Assembly: GCA_020831525.1 (NCBI GenBank)
Contig: JAFIGH010000029.1
Coordinates: 1-51,737 of the forward strand
Direction: 5' to 3'
Origin: Opitutales bacterium
GTDB taxonomy: Bacteria > Verrucomicrobiota > Verrucomicrobiia > Opitutales > Oceanipulchritudinaceae
Length of the DNA stretch: 51,737 nucleotides
Below the pieces are notes generated by a model that was not told where the DNA came from, did no database searches, and saw only the letters and a program-made list of their open reading frames with translations. The number at the start of each line of letters is the position of its first letter. Within the stretch, counting starts at the first letter, position 1. The translations under genes were made by a program, and so were the position numbers. Positions 26,831 to 35,343 of the stretch are shown in pieces.

Positions 26831-28534
26831 ATGAAACTTTACGCAACCTTCCGCCTCGGGTTCGCGGCGACCGCCGTTTGCGGCCTCGCCGCCGCCCTCG
26901 TCGGCGCCGAAACGTCCGAAACGGTCTTCGCCAAATCAGACCCGCTTTGGCGGCCCGCCCACGCGCCGCGCGCCACCGATGTGATTATGCGCAGCCTGCG
27001 GCCGCGCGTGGACGGCGACGAACACGACTCCATCAAAGCGAGCAAGGCCTTCCACGTTACCCGGCATGAGTGGACATACCTCAACTACGAGATGCAGGGC
27101 GGCAGCATCGAGGCTTCCGACGAGTTCGTGCGCCAAGCCCGCGCCGAGGGCATCCTTGTCGGCGGCGCGGGTTCGGGTTCCTCCCATCACGTCGACCGCT
27201 TCACCGACATGGAGGTCGTCGACTTTTGTGTCCGGGAACTCGACGGCAGCCTCTACATCATGCCGCACAAGCGCGGCTGGGCCTTTCCGGCGGGCCAGGG
27301 CAGCGTGTTCAGCGACGAGTATTTCCGTATCCACGTGGCCCACTACACCGAGCAGCTAGACATCGGTGCAAGATCGCTGCAACGCGACGAGGGATGGATG
27401 GCCATCAGCCACGGCTACGACTTCAACCCGAAGGCCGTGGCCGCCTTCCGCGAATACCTCGCCGACAACTCTACCGCCGCCGAGCGCGCGGAATGGGGCA
27501 TCGGCGATCCGGACCGCTTCGATGCCGCCGAATACTTCCGAAACCTCGACCCGCCCGTGGATTCCAGTCCCCGCTGGTTCCGCGACTGGCTTCCGGACGA
27601 TCCCGTCAAACAAATCTACGATCAGTTCATTGTCGACGGCGTCGTGAATTTCTACCAGCGTTTGCGCGCCGCCCTCAACGACCATGCCGGTCGGCCGGTC
27701 CCTTTTTCCTGCAACAACACCTCACGACAACAGTGGACACCCGCCCACCTGCAGTTCGACTGGGCGATGTCCGAGCTGATGTTCCAAACCGCCAATGCGG
27801 AGCACCTTTACGACCGCTACCGCGCCGGCCTCGGCCACGGCAAAGTGCAGGTCATTTCCACGCCGAAGCCGATCGGAGAGGTGGATGACCACGAAGCCTT
27901 CCGCGAACTCAACCGCAAGGTCATCGCCCAAGCCTACGCTCTTGGCGGGCTCTGCAAAGCCCCGTGGGATCTCTTTCTGCAAACCGTTGACGGCCGCGGG
28001 CGCTACTTCGGTGAAGCTGCCGACTACGCCGATCTCTACGGCTTCGTCCGCGCCATGGCCCCCTACATGGAAGACTTCGAGGAAGCCGCCGCTTACGGCG
28101 AAGGCATCCCCGATGCCCACGGGTGGGAAACACACCCCCTGCGCGTCGAGGGTTCGGACGAGGTCTACGCCTTCCTGCGTGTGCGCCCGCGCGATACCGG
28201 CTCCCCTGTTGTCATTCACGTCGTCAACTGGGGCGGGGCCGACGAAGAGGCCGACATCCTCGTGCGCGCCGCCGCCGTCCAGTGGGCCGAGGACAACATG
28301 ATCGCCCGCCTCCTGCGGCCCGCTCCGTACGACGAACGGCTCCACCGCCTCGCCGACCGCCACCAAGCCGACCTCCTCCCGCACAACGCGCTGCGGGGGC
28401 CGGACCAGCACCCCGCCTACCAAAAGCTAGTCGAGAGCACCGTGCTCGATCACGAAGAAACGGCCGACGGCTGGCTGCGCTTCCGCGGCATCGCCGCCGA
28501 CCCGTGGAGTGTCATCGTTCTCGAAAAACTGTAA
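26831..28534 (+). CDS. Exported TIM-barrel-like protein, possible glycoside hydrolase, copy 1
   Basis: 567 residues with a signal peptide (about 1-26, ending VGAE). It is not a family I can name. Features that suggest a retaining glycosidase barrel are SLQRDEGWMAISHGYDFNP (acidic pair), FREYLADN, VPFSCNNTS, FDWAMSELMF (possible second Glu), then a C-terminal beta-sandwich (VYAFLRVRPRDTGSPVVIHVVNW). It starts 22 bases after the beta-helix gene and ends 4 bases before a sulfatase start, so the three are tightly coupled. A close paralogue is at 35344-37080. Confidence 0.75.
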   Translation: MKLYATFRLGFAATAVCGLAAALVGAETSETVFAKSDPLWRPAHAPRATDVIMRSLRPRVDGDEHDSIKASKAFHVTRHEWTYLNYEMQGGSIEASDEFVRQARAEGILVGGAGSGSSHHVDRFTDMEVVDFCVRELDGSLYIMPHKRGWAFPAGQGSVFSDEYFRIHVAHYTEQLDIGARSLQRDEGWMAISHGYDFNPKAVAAFREYLADNSTAAERAEWGIGDPDRFDAAEYFRNLDPPVDSSPRWFRDWLPDDPVKQIYDQFIVDGVVNFYQRLRAALNDHAGRPVPFSCNNTSRQQWTPAHLQFDWAMSELMFQTANAEHLYDRYRAGLGHGKVQVISTPKPIGEVDDHEAFRELNRKVIAQAYALGGLCKAPWDLFLQTVDGRGRYFGEAADYADLYGFVRAMAPYMEDFEEAAAYGEGIPDAHGWETHPLRVEGSDEVYAFLRVRPRDTGSPVVIHVVNWGGADEEADILVRAAAVQWAEDNMIARLLRPAPYDERLHRLADRHQADLLPHNALRGPDQHPAYQKLVESTVLDHEETADGWLRFRGIAADPWSVIVLEKL

Positions 28535-28538
28535 TTCC

Positions 28539-29993
28539 ATGGCCACCACAAGCGCCCCGCCCCGCCGCCCGCGCCTCGTCCTGTGGGTCACCACCGACCA
28601 CATGCGTCACGACTCCATCGGGGCCAACGGTTCGCCGTGGATGCACACCCCCGTCATGGACGGCCTCGTGGAGCGCGGCGTTTCCTTCGACAATTGTTTT
28701 GTGCAGAGTCCCGTCTGCATGCCCAGCCGGTCGAGCTTCATGACCGGGCTCTATCCGCAGCAGACCGGCGTGCTCATCAACGGGCACAGCCTCCCGCAGG
28801 ACTTCTATCCCACGGCACCGCGCATCTTCTCCGGCGCGGGCTACGCGTCGGTGCAATTGGGCAAGCTGCACCTCCAACCCCACGAAGAAAACGATCTCGA
28901 TTCTCGGCCCCGCAACGACTATGGATTTGACATCTTCTGGGGCTCCGAAGAGCCCGGCTGTTACTTCGATGCCTACATCCGCTGGCTCCAGATGGAGTTC
29001 CCGGAGCACTGGCAAAAGCTCCTTATCGCCCGCAGCTCCGCCCCCGACCGCATGCGTTGCAGCCTGCCCGGTGATGAGTTTGTCAATACCGTCCTCGACG
29101 TTCCGTGGGAGGCGAGCTACAGCGGATGGATTGCGACGATGGCCTCGCGCTACCTCGCCAATGCCTTCCGGCGGACACGCCACCAGTTCATGCACCTCGG
29201 CTTCTACGCGCCCCATCCGCCCATGAATCCCACACGGGAGATGATGGCCCCCTACGAAGGGGTGGACATCCCCGATCCGCGCCTCCATCCCGGCGAAGCC
29301 GACGACAAGCCGGACCCCCTCCGCGCCCAGCTCGGCGCGCGCCACGACTGGACCCTCGAACACTTCCGCGACTACCGCCGCCACTTCGCCGGCATGACCA
29401 CCGGCGTCGATTTCGCTCTCGGGCGGATCATCGATCAGCTCAAGGCGGCCGGGCTTTACGACGACACCCTCATCGTCCTCACCTCCGACCACGGCGACAT
29501 GTGCGGCGACCACGGCATGGTCGAGAAAGGGTATTCCTTTTATTACGACGAGTGCGTGCGTGTGCCGCTCGTCATGCATTGGCCGAAGGCCTTCGGTGAA
29601 AAAGGCCGCCGCGAGTCCAGTCTCGTCGAAATGGTCGATATCCTCCCCACCCTCGCCGACCTCGGCGGAATCATCGTTCCCGAAATGCTTCCCGGCCGCT
29701 CGTGGGCGCCCGAGCTGCTCTCGGGGTCTCCTGTCGAGGGGCACGAATCCGCCCTAGCATTCGCCGCCGAGGACGGCGACAACGAATCCGCCATGATCGT
29801 CACCCGCGACTGGAAATACATCCGGTGGTCACGCGGGCGCGGTGAAGTCCTCTTCCGGCGCGACGACGAACCCCGCGAGGTCCGCAACCGCGCGGGCGAT
29901 GAACCGGAGGTCCTCGCCGCCCACCGCGACATCCTCCTCGAACGACTCCTCAAAGCAGGCCGCTCATACCGGGAGCACCACTACGTGTTCTGA
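28539..29993 (+). CDS. S1-family sulfatase without visible signal peptide
   Basis: 484 residues from the start at 28539, four bases after the preceding stop. Formylglycine motif CMPSR (Cys60) followed by SSFMTGLYPQQTG; LGKLHLQP; HLGFYAPHPP; TSDHGDMCGDHGM. The first metal-binding segment reads VTTDHMRHDS rather than the usual DDxxxxD form, a trait of some choline-sulfatase-like or atypical S1 subfamilies. The start MATTSAPPRRPRLVLW lacks a signal sequence, unlike the other two sulfatases here, so it may act in the cytoplasm on imported saccharides. A remnant of its paralogue follows the second copy of this cassette. Confidence 0.88.
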   Translation: MATTSAPPRRPRLVLWVTTDHMRHDSIGANGSPWMHTPVMDGLVERGVSFDNCFVQSPVCMPSRSSFMTGLYPQQTGVLINGHSLPQDFYPTAPRIFSGAGYASVQLGKLHLQPHEENDLDSRPRNDYGFDIFWGSEEPGCYFDAYIRWLQMEFPEHWQKLLIARSSAPDRMRCSLPGDEFVNTVLDVPWEASYSGWIATMASRYLANAFRRTRHQFMHLGFYAPHPPMNPTREMMAPYEGVDIPDPRLHPGEADDKPDPLRAQLGARHDWTLEHFRDYRRHFAGMTTGVDFALGRIIDQLKAAGLYDDTLIVLTSDHGDMCGDHGMVEKGYSFYYDECVRVPLVMHWPKAFGEKGRRESSLVEMVDILPTLADLGGIIVPEMLPGRSWAPELLSGSPVEGHESALAFAAEDGDNESAMIVTRDWKYIRWSRGRGEVLFRRDDEPREVRNRAGDEPEVLAAHRDILLERLLKAGRSYREHHYVF

Positions 29994-30066
29994 CGGTAAC
30001 GTTTCCGGCTTTGCGCTCTCCACACTCAACCCAGATCCAGTGAGAAACTTCATAAACCGAAAACGG

Positions 30067-33000
30067 ATGCGCAAGAAAACCTGTAAAGCCGAACATTCAA
30101 TGTGGAAATTCGTTGTTCTGACGCTCGGAATCCTAATGCCGGCAGCGGTAAGCGCCGGCGTCGATTTTGAATTCACCCACGGTTCGGAATTCGACCTATT
30201 GAATTTCGGTTCGATGCCAAGGCCTATGGAACGGGATGGCGTCAGCCTGATAATTCACTCGATTTACGGGCCTGTTTCCTTTGCCGACTCTTTGACAACC
30301 GATGTCGAGCCCGGGCTGCGCACGCTGATCTCGGAAGGCGTGGGCCTCGCGGTGGACAGCGGTTCCATCAACAACGCCGATTTTGCGGAGTTATTCGGTA
30401 ATGACGTCCACTCTGAGTCGCGTGCAATGAATTTCCTGGAATCCGTGACTTTCAGCTTTGACCACAGCGTCATCCTCTCCGAGTTGGTTTTCGCCGATTT
30501 GGAAGAACACGAGAAATTCATCGTGGAAGTGGAAGGTGTTGTGACGCAGGATCTTCTCGGGACCCGCCCTTGGTCGGCGGACAACAGCGGCCCCGCACCG
30601 GTGAGCGGAAGCGCCCTCGGCGCCCTTGAAGGCTTGCTGATCGAACAAGGAACTCCAATAACCTTCACTTTCGATACCGTGGACCCTCTCGACCGTATTC
30701 CCGACGGAACCGGGAACGACCTCAGTGCCTCCCCGTCCTCGGCCATAATGTCGATTTCGGTCGCCTTTCCGGAGGCCTTTCGACTCGGCGCGCCCTACGT
30801 GATTCAAGGGGGCCCCAACGAGGCTGTTGTCGGCGTTGAACTTTGGGGAAGCGACGCCGAGGTCACCGTCCGATGGTCGGAAGATCCGGAAACCGGTTGG
30901 ACGCACAGCGAGAACCTCGGCACACGGTCTCCGATCAAGATCGATGACGTCACGCTGACGGACCTCACACCGAACACCACATGGTATTTCCAGTTCGTCG
31001 CCGATGACGGCGACCAGACCGTCGAATCTCCGGTGCAGTCTTTCGCATGGGCCACAAAGCTCTATGTTTCTCCCGGCGGCCATGACACGCAGAGCGGCTT
31101 TTCTCCCGGCGAAGCCATGGCGACCATAGACGAGGCGCTGCGCCGTATCCGCGCGATGGGTCGGCGGCCGCAGCCGGAAGGGCCGGAAGTCCCGATGTTC
31201 TACACCAGCCCGACTTCCCCCCATGGCGATGAGATCTCCGCGCATCTCGATAACCTCGTCGATCCCGTGACCGTCGTCCTGCTTCCGGGTTACCACTATT
31301 TGGACGATACCGTGGTCATCGACAAAAGCACCGACGGCAACATCCACTTTGTCGGCCAGTGGGCCGACGGGGCCGAGGAAGACCTGCGCGCGCGCCTGAT
31401 GGAACACGGCGGGGATCCCGACTGGATGGATCCACCGAGCGACGGAGTTCCTGTTGTCAGCGGTGGACGCGAGATCACCGGCTGGGAGACGACCACCGTG
31501 AACGGCGTCGATGCATGGGTGGCGGAGGTTCCCGAGGTGGCGGCGGGCGATTGGTATTTCCACCAGCTTTTCGTCGACGGGCGGCGCGCCGAACGCTCCC
31601 GCTGGCCGAAGCTGGGATGGTACCGCGTCGAGGCAGGTGACAACGATACGCGCCTCGACTTCCAGATCAAGGAACGCGATTTGCGCGATATCGACATCGA
31701 GAACTGGCGCAACCTCAACGACGTGCAAACGGTGTTACTGCACCGTTGGGTTGAATCACGCATCCGCGTGGGCACTTTCGATCCGGAAACCCGGTGGGTG
31801 AATCTCCTTCCCCCGGCGCCGGACCCCGGATTCACCTTTTTGGCGAGCGCCATCCCGCACGGTGCGGGCCTCGTCCCTTACTTCTTCGACAATGTGTTCG
31901 AAACCATGTCGGAACCCGGCGAGTGGTATCTCGACCGCGCCGACGGGCGGCTCTACTACATTCCCCTGCCCGGACAAACCATCGACAGTGTGCGGGTACA
32001 CGCGCCGCGCCTTCGCGAGCTGTTCCGGATTTCCGGCCGGGAATCCGGCACCGATGAGATCAACGAACGGTTGTGGAACGTGGGCTTCCGCCGCATCGCC
32101 TTCCTCCATACACAGGTGGACGAGTTCGATCTTCATACAGGAACGGGCAACAGCCCCTACAATTCCGGTCGGGGCGCGATCCACTACCGCTACGCCCGCG
32201 CCCCCTATGTCGAAGCCTGCCTCTTCGGGCACGTGGGCGAATGGGGTGTGGAGTTCGCGAAAGAGACCGTCGGCGGGTCGCTCTCCGCCAATATCTTCCG
32301 CTCCATGGCCTTCGGAGCCTTTAAAATGTGGCAGAACAACCAGATCAGCGGAATCCAGGAACGATCCGGTTGGGCTCATATCAACGACAACGATGTATTT
32401 GGCTTTGCACGCTACTGGTTCAGCGGCGTCGGTCTGCTCGTTCATGAGACGGTCTTTTCCACCATCGAAAACAATCACGTCCACAGCGCTCCACACAACG
32501 CCATAAACGCCTCAGGAGGCGGTCGCCTTCTTCGCTTCGGATTCGCCAATCTTGTGAGAGACAATTATGTTCACGACATCGGTCAGGGTGTCCTCAGTGA
32601 TATAACCGGTATCCGGATTTCCGGGAAAAGTCCGCACTCCGTGGTCGAGCACAATGTCGTTCATAACATCAATGCCCGCGACTATACGAGTCCCACATTT
32701 TATCTCGACGGAGAGGCCGAGTACTGGACCGTCCGCCGCAACTGGTTCTACGGGGCGAACGAGAGGGGCGCGAACATGAAGGGTTGGAGCCACAACGTTT
32801 ACAACAATGTCATCGCCTTCGCCGGTGACCACCTCGTTAACCGACGCAACAGCGACACACCGGCGGCCAACTCCCAGGAGTTTCCCCTGCTCGACAGGGT
32901 TCCTCCGGTCTATGAGCGGAACATTTTCCTGCTTGGGGGAGGCGGCTATGTGTACAACCATGAAGACTACAACGACACAATCAATCCCTGGATCGAATCG

Positions 33001-34485
33001 GATAACAATCTTTTCCGGGATATGACCGCGGAGATGTGGGTGGGGCGCATCGGCGAGACGCTGGAGGATTTTCAGAACGACCAGGAACAGGATCTCAACT
33101 CTCTCGAAGCCGATCCGCTCTTCATCAACCCTCACCGCGGCGACTTCCGCCTCGATCCTGCCTCTCCGGCGGTCACCGAACTGGGTTTCGAACCCTTCGA
33201 CAACCGCAACGTCGGCCCGCGCAAAGAGGTCTGGAACGATGTCGGCGCGGTCTGGTACCGTCCCGCCGCAGTCGACGAGCCGGATTGGCTCCCGAGCGAT
33301 GTGTCCGGGCTTCACGCATGGCTCGACGCCGCCGATATGGCCGGCAAGGCGGGTCCCCTGCACCAGTGGGATACGAAATCTCCCTACACCTACATGATGC
33401 GCCAATTCGACACCGGTTTTCAACCCGCCGTTGTGCCGGCGGCGGTCAACGGACTTCCGGTGGTGCGGTTCACGGGCACGGATTGGATGGGCAACCACGA
33501 GCACTCCTGGCGCACCCGGCGTCACTCCGGGCAGTTCCAGGACCGCGAATTCACGATCATCGCGGTTTCCAGTGCGCCCATGGACAACCAAGTACTTCTG
33601 GCGAAAGGCGACGAAGGCACCGGCGGCCAGTGGACCATCGGCGAAACCGCGAACGCCTTTCGTTGGGACGGCACCCAAACCCTCGGCGGCGACGGTGAGG
33701 GTTTCGCCGTGCGCACATGGCGCCGCGGCCCCTCACAGTGGGAGTACTACGTCAACGGCACCTTGAGCGCCACGTCCACGGACGGTCTTGACCACGTCTT
33801 CGACAGCGAGGAAATCCTCTACCTCGGGCGCGGCGGCGGGGACGATCACTTCGTGGGCGACGTTGGCGAGATCCTCATCTACCGCGGCAGCATGTCGACC
33901 GAAGATCTCGCCGACATCCACGCCTACCTTGTGGAGAAATGGCTCGAACCGACCGCACCTACGGCGCAGATTTTCACGGCCGAGTCCATCGACGAGAGCC
34001 GCGCCGCCTACGGCAACGCCTACCTGCGCACCCTCACTGGCCATGTCGACGAAGACATCGACCCGGTCGACCTCACCTTCGCCAAGGTCTCCGGTCCCGC
34101 GTGGCTCACCGTCGCACCCGACGGCACCCTCGGCGGAACGCCCGACGCCGCCGACACCGGCCTGAATACCTTCGAGGTCCGCGCCACCGACGCCGCCGGC
34201 GGTGAGCACGTCGTCACCCTGCAAGTCCTCGTGGCCGCGCCCAATCCGGATCCCGCCACTCCGCCCGTCGGCGTCATTATCGAGGCGTCCGGAGAAGGAC
34301 TCCACCTGCAGTGGGAAGCGTCGGCCGATCCGGACTTCTCCCACTACATCATCCGGCGTTCATCGACACTCGAGAACTTCGAGACCTTCGCCCAGCCCGT
34401 CTGGACAAACCAGTTTATTGTCGATTGGAACGGCGAAGACCGCTGGTTCTTCACCATCCGGGCCGTGAATACTTCCGGAAACTGA
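30067..34485 (+). CDS. Giant secreted parallel beta-helix protein (GH141-like architecture), copy 2
   Basis: 1472 residues if started at 30067 (MRKKTCK…); the ATG at 30100 (MWKFVV) is nearly as good. The signal peptide ends VSA. It has the same domain order as the protein at 22414: N-terminal beta-rich domain, FN3-like, YVSPGGHD opening near residue 331, beta-helix, LamG-like domain from about 1078, Ig-like and FN3-like ends, finishing in the same AVNTSGN. Long stretches are nearly identical to copy 1, for example EPGEWYLDR and QERSGWAH. It is the first gene of a duplicated cassette and follows the sulfatase after 73 bases. A fucose-specific glycosidase role is inferred only. Confidence 0.8.
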   Translation: MRKKTCKAEHSMWKFVVLTLGILMPAAVSAGVDFEFTHGSEFDLLNFGSMPRPMERDGVSLIIHSIYGPVSFADSLTTDVEPGLRTLISEGVGLAVDSGSINNADFAELFGNDVHSESRAMNFLESVTFSFDHSVILSELVFADLEEHEKFIVEVEGVVTQDLLGTRPWSADNSGPAPVSGSALGALEGLLIEQGTPITFTFDTVDPLDRIPDGTGNDLSASPSSAIMSISVAFPEAFRLGAPYVIQGGPNEAVVGVELWGSDAEVTVRWSEDPETGWTHSENLGTRSPIKIDDVTLTDLTPNTTWYFQFVADDGDQTVESPVQSFAWATKLYVSPGGHDTQSGFSPGEAMATIDEALRRIRAMGRRPQPEGPEVPMFYTSPTSPHGDEISAHLDNLVDPVTVVLLPGYHYLDDTVVIDKSTDGNIHFVGQWADGAEEDLRARLMEHGGDPDWMDPPSDGVPVVSGGREITGWETTTVNGVDAWVAEVPEVAAGDWYFHQLFVDGRRAERSRWPKLGWYRVEAGDNDTRLDFQIKERDLRDIDIENWRNLNDVQTVLLHRWVESRIRVGTFDPETRWVNLLPPAPDPGFTFLASAIPHGAGLVPYFFDNVFETMSEPGEWYLDRADGRLYYIPLPGQTIDSVRVHAPRLRELFRISGRESGTDEINERLWNVGFRRIAFLHTQVDEFDLHTGTGNSPYNSGRGAIHYRYARAPYVEACLFGHVGEWGVEFAKETVGGSLSANIFRSMAFGAFKMWQNNQISGIQERSGWAHINDNDVFGFARYWFSGVGLLVHETVFSTIENNHVHSAPHNAINASGGGRLLRFGFANLVRDNYVHDIGQGVLSDITGIRISGKSPHSVVEHNVVHNINARDYTSPTFYLDGEAEYWTVRRNWFYGANERGANMKGWSHNVYNNVIAFAGDHLVNRRNSDTPAANSQEFPLLDRVPPVYERNIFLLGGGGYVYNHEDYNDTINPWIESDNNLFRDMTAEMWVGRIGETLEDFQNDQEQDLNSLEADPLFINPHRGDFRLDPASPAVTELGFEPFDNRNVGPRKEVWNDVGAVWYRPAAVDEPDWLPSDVSGLHAWLDAADMAGKAGPLHQWDTKSPYTYMMRQFDTGFQPAVVPAAVNGLPVVRFTGTDWMGNHEHSWRTRRHSGQFQDREFTIIAVSSAPMDNQVLLAKGDEGTGGQWTIGETANAFRWDGTQTLGGDGEGFAVRTWRRGPSQWEYYVNGTLSATSTDGLDHVFDSEEILYLGRGGGDDHFVGDVGEILIYRGSMSTEDLADIHAYLVEKWLEPTAPTAQIFTAESIDESRAAYGNAYLRTLTGHVDEDIDPVDLTFAKVSGPAWLTVAPDGTLGGTPDAADTGLNTFEVRATDAAGGEHVVTLQVLVAAPNPDPATPPVGVIIEASGEGLHLQWEASADPDFSHYIIRRSSTLENFETFAQPVWTNQFIVDWNGEDRWFFTIRAVNTSGN

Positions 34486-34926
34486 TCACGGGCTCACAAT
34501 CCGCAAACCCGCCGCGGCGGCGGCGTCCCGCATCCGCTTGTCCGCTGTGGCCACGCCGCCGCAATCCGCGACCCGTGCTGTAGCCAGATGCAATCCGTCC
34601 AGAGTACGAAGCGGAGGACCTGCCTCGCTCGTGCCGACGGACATGCGCACGGCCTCCTCGATCACTGCATTGCCCAGAGGAAACAACCGGATTTTCCCGG
34701 AACGCACATCCGCGCGGAAGATCTTGTGGAGCTTTGCGGCGGATTCCTCTGCGATTTCGGACCGTCTTTCCTTTTGCCGCAGAGCGAACGCCATTTCCGC
34801 AACCGTCAAGGCACTCGTCCGCAACGGCGCTCCCGTACGGATGGCCAGGCCTTCCCATTGGTCCGAGTCAAACTCTTCGGCATACAGTTTAACCAAGGTC
34901 GTCGTATCCCAATAGACCATGTTCAC
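34486..34926 (-). CDS. VapC-type PIN-domain toxin
   Basis: 146 residues. It starts with GTG at 34926, where GTGA overlaps the antitoxin stop. The acidic residues of the PIN nuclease are visible: Asp in VYWDTTTLVKLY, Glu in LTVAEMAFAL, Asp in RTLDGLHLATA and Asp in VATADKRMRDAA. It should cleave RNA when freed from its antitoxin. Its stop directly abuts the stop of the beta-helix gene on the other strand, with no gap, and the module sits inside a gene cassette that is contiguous in copy 1, so it is a later insertion. Confidence 0.88.
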   Translation of the reverse strand: MNMVYWDTTTLVKLYAEEFDSDQWEGLAIRTGAPLRTSALTVAEMAFALRQKERRSEIAEESAAKLHKIFRADVRSGKIRLFPLGNAVIEEAVRMSVGTSEAGPPLRTLDGLHLATARVADCGGVATADKRMRDAAAAAGLRIVSP

Positions 34927-35168
34927 TCACCCCGCAGTTCATCCCACAATGCCTGTGTCTCCTGCGGAACCACCTTTCCACGGTGCGCGCGGCGGGTCTT
35001 TCGGAGCGATTCTCCCCACCCGGAAAACTCCCCCGGATCCGGTTCGCGGATGCCGGAAAGTTTTGCCTTCGCCCGGCCCCGGACGGTGATGACGATTTCT
35101 TCTCCGCCAGCCGCTTGCTCGACCAATTCGCTCAGCCGCGCCTTCGCATTCCTCAGATTTGTGATCAT
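34923..35168 (-). CDS. Phd/YefM-type antitoxin
   Basis: 81 residues: MITNLRNAKARLSELVEQAAGGEEIVITVRGRAKAKL is the Phd/YefM fold, and the C-terminal part (VPQETQALWDELRGE) would bind the toxin. Its last four bases overlap the GTG start of the PIN toxin, so translation is coupled. It probably represses its own promoter in 35169-35343. Confidence 0.87.
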   Translation of the reverse strand: MITNLRNAKARLSELVEQAAGGEEIVITVRGRAKAKLSGIREPDPGEFSGWGESLRKTRRAHRGKVVPQETQALWDELRGE

Positions 35169-35343
35169 AAGTGACTATTGTAGTCACACGCTTGCCGAAC
35201 GGTCAAGTCCCTGTTCACGAGCGTCCGTTTTGCGTGGGGATTGGTCCGGATTTCACAGTTCGCCGCCGTTGTGCCCCGGTCGGACCGCACGCTAAGATTC
35301 CGCCAATAATCTCACGGCGTCATCCGCCAATCCGAAACACGAT

